A stretch of DNA of 64,000 bases from a virus: IMG/VR virus record IMGVR_UViG_3300042882_000890, positions 1-64,000 of that record; one strand, 5' to 3'. Shown here in pieces: positions 1-8,206 of this stretch. The notes beneath the pieces are model-generated. The model worked only from the letters and a program-made list of their open reading frames with translations. It was not told the origin of the DNA and made no database searches. Every line of letters starts with the position of its first letter. Positions within the stretch are counted from its first letter, which is position 1. Position numbers and translations under genes: made by a program.

Positions 1-493
1 AACCTTCATTAGGTGCTTCTAAATAAAGCTTAACTGTTACTTTTGCTTCTGGGTATCCTAACATTCCGATAGCTTCCCCAGATAAAGTAATGTCAATTAC
101 TTCATTGTCTCCATTGCTCATAACTAATGCTGAGCTTGCATTGATTCCATCATATCCTATGATAAACTCATCTACTGAAACTCCCATTTTAGGGTAGTTA
201 ACTTTTACGTCAACAATTTCTGATAATTTAAAAGGTACTGTAGAATACGCTTTGTTAGACTGTGAACGAGTTGGAGTTAAAGGTGCGATACCTAATCTCA
301 ATTCGTATAATCTGTTTCTGTCTGCTGCTATTGATGTTACAGAAGTAACTACAGGCATACCAGCTGCTGTTGGTACTCCTCCTTTATCAACAAGACCAAT
401 TTGTCCTTTAGCGATTCTTGTAGAACCCCCTGAGGTTGATACCGAACCTTCGTTGGTAACAAATAATAGTGTTTGTGGTGCGTGACTTGCCAT
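1..493 (-). CDS. Virion structural protein candidate, partial (C-terminus beyond the window)
   Basis: The reading frame runs leftward from an ATG at 493 without a stop to base 1, giving about 164 residues that begin MASHAPQTLLFVTNEG. It is rich in small residues, Gly, Thr and Val, as expected of a beta-rich virion protein. It is the most distal visible gene of the leftward block that starts with the terminase and portal genes, so a head-tail connector or tail role is inferred from position only. I do not recognise the family. An opposite-strand frame at 252-485 is its shadow. Confidence 0.7.
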   Translation of the reverse strand, partial: MASHAPQTLLFVTNEGSVSTSGGSTRIAKGQIGLVDKGGVPTAAGMPVVTSVTSIAADRNRLYELRLGIAPLTPTRSQSNKAYSTVPFKLSEIVDVKVNYPKMGVSVDEFIIGYDGINASSALVMSNGDNEVIDITLSGEAIGMLGYPEAKVTVKLYLEAPNEG

Positions 494-528
494 TTTTAAT
501 TTTAATTTTAGTTGTTATTTTTATTATT

Positions 529-1197
529 TTAAAGTTGTTCAGTTGCTCTCATTCTATCTGCTTGAAATTTAGAGTCCCCTGTATTTATTTCAAACTCACT
601 TGATGCCATTGATAAAATCCTATCTAAAAGTAAATCATCAAATTCTGGATTTACACTTTGGTCAAATAGGCTTTCTGGGTTATCTGGGTCTAAAAGTTTT
701 ATTTGTTTGGGGTATCTATAGTAAGATAAAAAAAGTTTGTTGTGTGTAAAATTTTCTTTGTATAAGAAAAGTTTATTATCGCCCATTGAAATTGGTGCTT
801 CTCTGGCTATAAATGAAGGCTTATTAAATTCGTCCTGTAGTATCTCTGTCTTGTTATCATCTTTGATATCAAACAAAGTTATTTTTACATCGGTGCAATT
901 ACCTCTTGTTGCTGTAGAATAAGCAGATGAAAAGCTTAGTAAATCTTCTGGAATATTGAATACATCAGCATCTTTTATTGATGTACTTCTTTTGATTTCT
1001 TTATTTGGTACTAGTATGTTTTGTATATACGTGTAGTCGTCTGTACCTTTTCTGTTGAGTATAAGCTCAACCATTTTGTTTTGTGCCTCATTAAATAAAA
1101 AAACAAATCTACCTCTATCGATACCTATTTTAGAACTCTCGTAAGTTTCATTAATTTTAATCTGAAATTTTATAAAGGCTTGTTCTGTGGTAGTCAT
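529..1197 (-). CDS. Head-tail connector/adaptor candidate
   Basis: This 222-residue protein lies downstream of the capsid gene in the late block. It has no obvious membrane segment. The C-terminal third is helical and charged, including the segments FDDLLLDRILSMAS and FQADRMRA. Such a helical tail after a mixed alpha/beta body, at this place in the order portal, scaffold, capsid, is typical of podovirus-type ring or adaptor proteins. That assignment is inference from size and order; no signature motif is visible. Confidence 0.7.
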   Translation of the reverse strand: MTTTEQAFIKFQIKINETYESSKIGIDRGRFVFLFNEAQNKMVELILNRKGTDDYTYIQNILVPNKEIKRSTSIKDADVFNIPEDLLSFSSAYSTATRGNCTDVKITLFDIKDDNKTEILQDEFNKPSFIAREAPISMGDNKLFLYKENFTHNKLFLSYYRYPKQIKLLDPDNPESLFDQSVNPEFDDLLLDRILSMASSEFEINTGDSKFQADRMRATEQL

Positions 1198-1246
1198 CTC
1201 TGTTTTTTAATAAAGGGGAGCCGGGAGACCCCCCATTAATATTTTA

Positions 1247-2230
1247 TTACTCTAGAAGAGTTGCAAAGATTTGTTTTAGCTCTTGGTCTTGCTTAACTTT
1301 TGCTGCTGAGTTCTTCCAACCATTTTCAACGTAAACATCATCCATCCACACTTCTCCTTTTTTATATTTAACTTTACCTTTAATGTAGAGTTCTTTTAAT
1401 TTTGAGTGTATGTAAAGCTCTTCTGCTCCTTCTTCTGTTTGGTATTTTTCTACTGCATCAATAAACACTTTGTCGTTCTGGAACTTATCTTCTTTTGAAC
1501 TAATAAAGTTACCAAAGACTGTGTATAGTACAGCATCGTCACTAGCTTTTGTTGCGTTTATTCCTAGATACTCTAATACTTGTAATAAACCATCTCGGTC
1601 TGTAGTTAAAAGTGTATAGAATAAAGCTGAAGCTTTTGCTTTTCTCATTTCTTTTTCAGCTTCTCTACTCATTGAACTGTCTTTATCAACAATACAATAC
1701 ATAGAAACTGGCTGTTTAAACTCTGGATGAGATTCCATTTCTTTTGGTGTAACTCTTTTGTGAACTAGTAAAAGATATAGTCTTAATAAATCTTCTGTTT
1801 TAGCAGTGTCAAAAAGTTTACCTCTGTGGCATTCTATTCTAAAGGAGTCCCAGAAGTGATTATTGGATGAAGTGTGGTCTAAAATACCATCTCCTTTTTC
1901 CTCTTCTATAGGACTTATTATGTTTGTTTTTAGGGATTTTAATGCTAAGGTTCTAGCATCAACATCTGATATTGCTCTCGCTAAAGATTTTGAAGTAGGG
2001 TACAAACCTGTATCCCAAATTCCTCTCTCTTCATCAAAAATAGCTCCAGGAAAAGTATCAACTACTATATCACTTAGAACTTTTGTGGTGTTAAACTCTT
2101 TGAAACCATCTGGTGCTGAAGTGTCTAACTTTTCTTTTATTTCGTAAAGTGTATCTTTTTTAATCTCAAAATCATAGATTTTTAAGATGACACTACTTTC
2201 GTCCTTTTTGCTTTTTGCTATTGGAGCCAT
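1247..2230 (-). CDS. Late-block protein of unknown function, virion candidate
   Basis: A 327-residue, Lys/Glu-rich soluble protein encoded directly downstream of the capsid gene. It has its own upstream promoter (2321-2352, minus strand), so it begins a separate transcription unit after the capsid hairpin. I see no catalytic motif or transmembrane segment. The N-terminus MAPIAKSKKDESSV is disordered-looking and the C-terminus is helical. A structural or assembly role is inferred from location. Confidence 0.75.
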   Translation of the reverse strand: MAPIAKSKKDESSVILKIYDFEIKKDTLYEIKEKLDTSAPDGFKEFNTTKVLSDIVVDTFPGAIFDEERGIWDTGLYPTSKSLARAISDVDARTLALKSLKTNIISPIEEEKGDGILDHTSSNNHFWDSFRIECHRGKLFDTAKTEDLLRLYLLLVHKRVTPKEMESHPEFKQPVSMYCIVDKDSSMSREAEKEMRKAKASALFYTLLTTDRDGLLQVLEYLGINATKASDDAVLYTVFGNFISSKEDKFQNDKVFIDAVEKYQTEEGAEELYIHSKLKELYIKGKVKYKKGEVWMDDVYVENGWKNSAAKVKQDQELKQIFATLLE

Positions 2231-2320
2231 TATGTCTTAATTTTTTGGTTACTTAACTTCTTTTTCTGTTGTTGGGTTGTTTGTAATATTGCAGAATATT
2301 ATTGGTTTGATTCTGTGATG

Positions 2321-2352
2321 CAAAATTACGAATTGTTTTTCTAAAACACAAA
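2321..2352 (-). promoter_or_regulatory. Bacteroidota-type promoter for the post-capsid genes
   Basis: On the minus strand a -33 TTTG is followed after 20 bases by TAATTTTG, the -7 element, about 90 bases before the start at 2230. Confidence 0.6.
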
Positions 2353-2365
2353 TAAGTTAAATTTC

Positions 2366-2391
2366 TTACCCCACCGGTTAAAGTGGGGTAA
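2366..2391 (-). terminator. Hairpin after the capsid gene
   Basis: TTACCCCAC and GTGGGGTAA form a perfect 9-bp stem 20 bases after the capsid stop codon. The following sequence is only moderately U-rich, so it may be an RNA-stabilising 3' end as well as a terminator. Confidence 0.6.
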
Positions 2392-2411
2392 AGAAAATTT
2401 AACAATTTATA

Positions 2412-4106
2412 TTAGTTAAAGCCTTTTCTTGCTGCTTCGTCTAATTCAATCATAACGAAACGAGTTAAGTCTCTAACGTGAATATCACAAATGTTGAACG
2501 CCCAGAACTCTTGTCCTATTTGCTTCATTGATGACATTACATCTCCTGCTTTTCTATAGTCGTAACGACCATTAGTAGTTCCCCAGTAGCACATTTCGCC
2601 TTGTGGTTTTACTAAGTAGATGTTAGCTCCCATATTACCTCCTTCAACTAAAGTAGCACCTTTTGGTAACTGCTTGTTGTTAGAGTATTGTTGGTCATCT
2701 ACATCCCAGATTACCATTGAGTAAGCAGTTGGTGACAAGTTTTCTGGGTGGAATCCACCTGCTAAACGGTCAACACCTTCCATCATATTCAATGATGTAT
2801 CCTCTTCGATTTCAACATTTCCAATACCAGGAATGAAAACTTTAGTGAAACGGATTGGTACGTATTCCAAGTTGAATGGGTCATTACCACGAACTGGGTT
2901 AGGGATAGTTCTTTCAATTCCTAAGAAAGTATTCAATGCAGAATTTTGTGCATTTACTTCGTCAGAGAAAATTGATAAGATATTTTGGTAAGCATATTTA
3001 CCACATTTGAATTTCAAACGTCTTTCAACATCTTGTTTGAATGGGTTAATACGGAATACGTATTCAGCTGATTCTTTCAAGTGGTCACGAGTAATTCCTC
3101 CTGGACGACCATACTTAATAAGTTTACCTCTACGTAATTGGTGCCATAAACCTTCGTTTAATCTAGCAACACCATTTGAATCACGAACTGTAGCAGCACG
3201 TTGGAACAAAAGTTTTTGAGCAGTCAAACGCTCTAACTCTCTCATTGTCAAGAACTCCATAGTAGCTCCAATTCTAGCTGTCTTCATGTCTGGCATTTTC
3301 TTACCATTCTTAGTAGTCATGTTTGCTAAAATAGCATATTCATTACCTTCAAATTCTGATTGTAATTTATCTAAGTACATTTTAGATTGAGCATCAGCAC
3401 CAGAGAAAGATTTAGAATCTGCCATACCAGTGATGTAAGCTTCAACTCCAGATGCAGAACCTAAACGGAACTCACATCTCATTGTACCTACTGTATCAGG
3501 CATATCAAAGTGAGAGAAGTTTGTACCTCTTTCTCCTAAGATTGCATGACCTACTTTAAAGTATTGGATACCTTTAGCTAAGTTAGAAGGTAAGAACCAA
3601 GTGTTCTTATCATTGTCTGCCAATTTAACTGTGTGCTCCCAACCTTCTCCTACTGCAACTACAGGTACTTCTCCAGAAACAATTACTTGTTGTCCGTAAT
3701 ACTTGTTGTTTGTCAATACGTCTCCAGTAGTGTAAGCTTTGTTTAAAGTAATCTTGAATGTTCCGCCATCTACTCCAGGGTAAGATTGGTTAGACATATC
3801 ACGAGTTGTGTAACAGCCTTTGTACTCTTCTACCGGAATGTCATAAGTAAATCCACCGTCCCATCCGTTAACTTCAAGGATTGATTTGTTTTGTAATAAT
3901 TCACGAAGAATACCGTAGCTTCTTACTGCTTGTTTACCCCATAAATTCATCAACCCTAAGTGATGTTTATTTGGGTCTTCTTTGTACCATGAATAAAGAG
4001 AAGGTAAATCCTGTGCACCGTTGATAGAAGATACTGTCTTCTTGTCGGTAAACATTATCACCTGGTCGCCATTCACAACGAAGGGAATGTTTTGTTGTTG
4101 TATCAT
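2412..4106 (-). CDS. Major capsid protein candidate
   Basis: A 564-residue protein with no membrane segment. It is the first large product after the portal and the acidic scaffold-like gene, the canonical place for a major capsid protein. Size and composition (Gly, Asn, Tyr rich, few Cys) fit a HK97-fold capsid protein with an insertion domain. The frame lies 30 bases from the scaffold candidate and ends just before a strong hairpin, consistent with a highly expressed gene. The assignment rests on order and composition because HK97-fold proteins share no short motif. Confidence 0.75.
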   Translation of the reverse strand: MIQQQNIPFVVNGDQVIMFTDKKTVSSINGAQDLPSLYSWYKEDPNKHHLGLMNLWGKQAVRSYGILRELLQNKSILEVNGWDGGFTYDIPVEEYKGCYTTRDMSNQSYPGVDGGTFKITLNKAYTTGDVLTNNKYYGQQVIVSGEVPVVAVGEGWEHTVKLADNDKNTWFLPSNLAKGIQYFKVGHAILGERGTNFSHFDMPDTVGTMRCEFRLGSASGVEAYITGMADSKSFSGADAQSKMYLDKLQSEFEGNEYAILANMTTKNGKKMPDMKTARIGATMEFLTMRELERLTAQKLLFQRAATVRDSNGVARLNEGLWHQLRRGKLIKYGRPGGITRDHLKESAEYVFRINPFKQDVERRLKFKCGKYAYQNILSIFSDEVNAQNSALNTFLGIERTIPNPVRGNDPFNLEYVPIRFTKVFIPGIGNVEIEEDTSLNMMEGVDRLAGGFHPENLSPTAYSMVIWDVDDQQYSNNKQLPKGATLVEGGNMGANIYLVKPQGEMCYWGTTNGRYDYRKAGDVMSSMKQIGQEFWAFNICDIHVRDLTRFVMIELDEAARKGFN

Positions 4107-4136
4107 TTTTAGTTAAGTTTAATTTATTAATTATTA

Positions 4137-5261
4137 TTATTGGTCAAAATTTATTGTTTCAAATGGAGTAATTGGAGTTGTGTCTTCTTTCTTTTGCTTT
4201 TCTACTTTAGAGCCATCTTGTACAATTTTAATCCTTTTTAAAGTATCTAAATGTACATCTTTTTTGACTGCTGCTGTTGCTTTTTTAAGATAGTTTTCTT
4301 TATCCAACATAAAGTATATCAACTCTTTCGCTTTCTTTGGGTCACTCATCCACTCATCATAAATGGTGTCTATCTCGTAATTACCCGTATTATCTGTCTT
4401 TGTAGCTACATCAACAAATTTTCTAGTTAGGTTTTCTGACAGTCCCTCTTGTTTAAGTTCAGTAGATAAGTTTTTTCTGTACTCTTTAATAGTTTCCTGT
4501 TCCTTAGCTTTATCGGCTAATATTTTCTGTTCTCTATTTTGTAGATTTGTGTAGAATTGATTTCTTTGATACTCTACAATTTTTTGAGCCTTTGTATCTA
4601 AAGTTAAATCTTCTTTTGAAGCCTTTACTAAAGCGGCAGCTTCTTTTGGACTATGCCCTAATGCTTTTTGGTAGTACCAATCAAGTACATCCTCATTATG
4701 GTCATCATTTTCGTTATCGTATCCTTGGAAAGGTTCTTGTAAAGCTGCTGGGTTTTGGAATAAAGCTTTTGCTAAATCTAAATCCCCTTCTTTTACAATA
4801 TTGATTAGTCTCTTTTTAACTTCGTCTAATCCGTCTACAGAGATATATTTTTCTTTAAATTCAGTATCTTTTTGAGTTTTTATTTCTTTCTCTAAAGCCT
4901 TGAATGTATCTTTGTCGATATCTTTTAGTTCGGAAAGTTTTACTTCGTTACCATCTTCATCCTCGATAACTAAGTCATCCCACTCTCCTGAATCTAATCT
5001 TTCTTTTACAATGTCGAGGTAGGTATCATCAGAATTACCTAAACTAATCTTAGTCTCAGGTTCTTTTGGTTCATCCTTCTTTTTTTCTAAATCTTCATTT
5101 GAGGATTCTTCACCCTCTTTTGATTTATCTTCGTCCTCTTCATTACTTATTGTAATGTCAGTTTGGATTTCTTCTTTTTTGTCATTATCTTCTAAGCTGA
5201 AATTGTTAAATTCCATTAGCTGCTCAAATGACAACTCTTCTTGGTTTTGGTTTGTTTTCAT
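4137..5261 (-). CDS. Acidic scaffold-like protein
   Basis: A 374-residue, very hydrophilic protein between portal and capsid genes. The first 110 residues are dominated by Asp, Glu, Ser and Lys and look disordered; the rest is predicted helical with long charged stretches, typical of phage scaffolding proteins that occupy the prohead interior. No catalytic protease motif is visible. A minus-strand promoter at 5270-5300 lies directly upstream. Function is inferred from composition and synteny. Confidence 0.7.
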   Translation of the reverse strand: MKTNQNQEELSFEQLMEFNNFSLEDNDKKEEIQTDITISNEEDEDKSKEGEESSNEDLEKKKDEPKEPETKISLGNSDDTYLDIVKERLDSGEWDDLVIEDEDGNEVKLSELKDIDKDTFKALEKEIKTQKDTEFKEKYISVDGLDEVKKRLINIVKEGDLDLAKALFQNPAALQEPFQGYDNENDDHNEDVLDWYYQKALGHSPKEAAALVKASKEDLTLDTKAQKIVEYQRNQFYTNLQNREQKILADKAKEQETIKEYRKNLSTELKQEGLSENLTRKFVDVATKTDNTGNYEIDTIYDEWMSDPKKAKELIYFMLDKENYLKKATAAVKKDVHLDTLKRIKIVQDGSKVEKQKKEDTTPITPFETINFDQ

Positions 5262-5269
5262 TTCTGGTG

Positions 5270-5300
5270 CAAAATTAATAAAGTTTTTTTGATTTACAAA
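5270..5300 (-). promoter_or_regulatory. Promoter for scaffold and capsid genes
   Basis: On the minus strand TTTG at 5297-5300 is separated by 19 bases from TAATTTTG at 5270-5277, just upstream of the ATG at 5261. Confidence 0.65.
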
Positions 5301-5366
5301 ATTCGTTAAAATCTTGTTGTTGCCTAACTTTGTTTGTTAAATTATATTTATCATGTTAAAGAATCT

Positions 5367-8144
5367 TTAATTCTTATTTACTTCGGCTATATATCTATTA
5401 TTAGCTATCTCTTTATCTTTCTGGTCTAGTCTTCTAACTTCTAACTGTAACTGTTTATCCATTAATGCAAGCTTACTGGCATCTGAATTATTTTGAGACT
5501 CTAATTTATCCTGGCTTAATTGGATATCGCTTGTAGTCTTCATTTCTTTTAAAGCCATATCAGTTTGTTTACTAATATTTTGGAAAGATGCTTGGTCGGC
5601 TTTTTTATCAGCTGCTCTACCTTGTGCTTGTATTTCTTCACGCATAATTCCAGCTTCTCTATCTTTCTGATTTTGGTCAGCATCCCAAGTTCTTTGCTTA
5701 TCTTTTTCAGCAGCATCTGCTTGAATTTGTTTATCTGTTATTTCTTGTTCATGCTGTCTTTGTGCTTCTATTTCTTTTTGTTTCTCTGTACGTCCTTTTC
5801 TACCTATAGCTACAAGCTCTGTCATAGTATCTGCTGAGAATAACTCTGCATAATCTAATAAGTCATTTCCTAAAGTATTCATGTTTAGGAGTGCTTGTTT
5901 CATTGTTTCTAATTCTCTTCGTTTCTTAGGGTCATTTATTGGTAAAACTCCAATTCTTCTAAGTGGGAAATCCGGGTCAGATAGGTGCATAAAATTTTTA
6001 TCTCCATCTGAAGTAGAAAAAACAAAATCAACATCTAAATATTCTTTTTGACAATACTGAGCTACTGCTAAGTGTAATTCCATAGCTTTTCTTCTTGCAA
6101 CAGACATATTGTTAAATATATCAGCGGTTTGCATATAAGAAGCTTCTGTGCCTTGTTTTACTCCGGTTGCAGTTTCGTAGGCAGTTGGTTGCCCTAGTCT
6201 TTGCGGTGTTATACCTATCTGTTCTAAAGCTTTTCTTAAATAGTACTCAGAAAGCTCCATTCTACTTCTAATTTGCTTGTCAAAAGATACATCTTGTACC
6301 ATAAAAGTATTCATGCTTTGGTTTGCACCTCCCATGTTTTGTTTTGTGGTATCTAAAGGAACTAGCCCAATATCTTTTGCGTGGTCTCTCAACTTTTCAA
6401 GCGACTCTTCAATTGTACCGTAGTCCTTGTACTCAGACGGTAAAAAGTTTATATCAAACAAGAAGAACATACCTATTTCTTTTTCTAACAAGTTAAATAT
6501 TTGGTTTAAACAAATATTGTAACCTATCTGGTATGGTCTAAGCTTTTGTGCCACTGAGTTTGCTATAATGCCTGCTACAGGTATCTTAACATCAAATATA
6601 TTAGATTCTCCTCTAATTTGATACTCTAGGGGTTCAACACCCAAATATAAGTTATCTGTTAAGAAAGAGTTGCCGGAATTAATTTTAGTACCTCTCCAAA
6701 TTTCTGGTGCCCAAAACTCGTACATAGTATTTACTTCAAGATTTTTTTGTATATCTTTTAGTGTTTTTGTACTTATCTTTTTAATACCATTTTCTTTGAT
6801 AAACTCTGGTAAAATATCATCTGTTACAATAGCTGTATCTGTATATCCTTGTTCTGTTTCGTAGTTTAAAAACCACATTCTTTTCCAGCTTCTCCAGTAA
6901 GCTTCTGTAACTTGTAATAAGTCTTTTCTTACTATAATGTCTTCTCTTTGTAAGGCACTATATCTGTAGCCTAAATGGTTTTGATTTTGCATTGGGCTTA
7001 ACCAGGAAGGTATTCTTTGTTGTCCATCTGGTGTATCAACAAGAACTTCCCCCATAGGGATATCCAATGAGTTTTGTATCTGTAAACCTAAATCGTAATT
7101 GTAGTAGTTATGGAAAGGTATTGTTTGTACTTGACCAAACATACCATTGTTCATCTCTTGTTTCCAATTGTGAACTGTTGAATCATAGCCTGCATTACCT
7201 ACAGTACCGTAATTCTTGTTTATTTTTTTAATCTCTTCTGGCTTTAGTAAATGTGCGTACCTTTTAATAATATCGGAAGGTGCAATGTAAAAAACTCTAC
7301 CAGCATACTCACCGTCTTGTGGGTATTCTGCTATTACGTCTCTAGCAAAAAATGTTTCTAAAGGAGACCATCTTTCTGGTTTATAGTGGTCGTATCCAAC
7401 ATAGTAGTGTCTAAAAAATCTACCGGTCAAGACATAGTCTTCCATCTCTTGTTTGTCCAACTTATCCATATAGAATCTCTGTTGGTCTTTCTCGATAACA
7501 TGTTCTCCCCATTCAGCAGCTTTAGTTTTCCAGTCTTTCATCTCTTTTTCGATTTCTGCTGGTGATACTATTCTTGCTTTTTCTTGCTCTAACATCTGCA
7601 TATACTGCTGACGTTCTTCTTCCGATTTAAAGTCTTTCTTGTTGGTATCTATACCAGACTCCATCAAAGATATCTCTAACTCTTTATTAAATGTTTCTAG
7701 TGCATACTCACGTACTTTTCTTGTTCTCTCACGTAGAAACTCATTCTGTGAAATATCATCTATACAGTCAACTTTAAAGTCGTCTTTTTGTTCTAGCCAC
7801 TCTCCTACAAGCTGTCTAGTTATAATTCCTATAAAATCGTAGTGTTTTACAAATGTAGGTATTCCTACGTTGTCTCCTAATTCTCTTACTCTATTTAAAA
7901 CTTGATTGTCTGGCTCATAGTCAGAATAGGCTAATCTGCCCTCTAACATCTTATACAAATCCCTAAACTTAACATTATCTGCTAATTGAGATATACCTAT
8001 GGACTCAAGTGCATCCATACACTTCTTCTGCCATTCCGGACTTTCTTTTATTGAGTCCTTAACAGTTTGAGTAGGTAATGAGTGTGTTGTAGATACTGAA
8101 GTACCAACACCATTATAAAAAGAATGTAAGTTGTGCCCGTCCAT
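5367..8144 (-). CDS. Portal protein
   Basis: A 925-residue protein directly downstream of terL. Its length matches the large portals of crAss-like and Cellulophaga-type podoviruses. The first 700 residues are mixed alpha/beta with aromatic-rich segments. The last 150 residues are a long charged helical, coiled-coil tail rich in Gln, Lys, Glu and Asp, as in portal barrel or core-interacting C-termini. In the capsid it would form the dodecameric DNA entry vertex that docks the terminase. The call rests on order, length and the C-terminal helix. Confidence 0.8.
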   Translation of the reverse strand: MDGHNLHSFYNGVGTSVSTTHSLPTQTVKDSIKESPEWQKKCMDALESIGISQLADNVKFRDLYKMLEGRLAYSDYEPDNQVLNRVRELGDNVGIPTFVKHYDFIGIITRQLVGEWLEQKDDFKVDCIDDISQNEFLRERTRKVREYALETFNKELEISLMESGIDTNKKDFKSEEERQQYMQMLEQEKARIVSPAEIEKEMKDWKTKAAEWGEHVIEKDQQRFYMDKLDKQEMEDYVLTGRFFRHYYVGYDHYKPERWSPLETFFARDVIAEYPQDGEYAGRVFYIAPSDIIKRYAHLLKPEEIKKINKNYGTVGNAGYDSTVHNWKQEMNNGMFGQVQTIPFHNYYNYDLGLQIQNSLDIPMGEVLVDTPDGQQRIPSWLSPMQNQNHLGYRYSALQREDIIVRKDLLQVTEAYWRSWKRMWFLNYETEQGYTDTAIVTDDILPEFIKENGIKKISTKTLKDIQKNLEVNTMYEFWAPEIWRGTKINSGNSFLTDNLYLGVEPLEYQIRGESNIFDVKIPVAGIIANSVAQKLRPYQIGYNICLNQIFNLLEKEIGMFFLFDINFLPSEYKDYGTIEESLEKLRDHAKDIGLVPLDTTKQNMGGANQSMNTFMVQDVSFDKQIRSRMELSEYYLRKALEQIGITPQRLGQPTAYETATGVKQGTEASYMQTADIFNNMSVARRKAMELHLAVAQYCQKEYLDVDFVFSTSDGDKNFMHLSDPDFPLRRIGVLPINDPKKRRELETMKQALLNMNTLGNDLLDYAELFSADTMTELVAIGRKGRTEKQKEIEAQRQHEQEITDKQIQADAAEKDKQRTWDADQNQKDREAGIMREEIQAQGRAADKKADQASFQNISKQTDMALKEMKTTSDIQLSQDKLESQNNSDASKLALMDKQLQLEVRRLDQKDKEIANNRYIAEVNKN

Positions 8145-8162
8145 ATTTTGTTTTTAAAACCG

Positions 8163-8194
8163 CAAATTTACGAATAAACTAGTTTATTACCAAA
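8163..8194 (-). promoter_or_regulatory. Promoter for the portal gene
   Basis: Minus-strand TTTGG (8190-8194) and TAAATTTG (8163-8170) are separated by 19 bases, about 20 bases before the portal start at 8144. Confidence 0.7.
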
Positions 8195-8206
8195 TTGGTT
8201 AAATTT

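Noticed and set aside
252-485. Rightward 77-residue frame near the left edge
   Set aside because: It is antiparallel to a continuous leftward frame that starts with ATG at 493 and reads to the edge, in a block of leftward virion genes.
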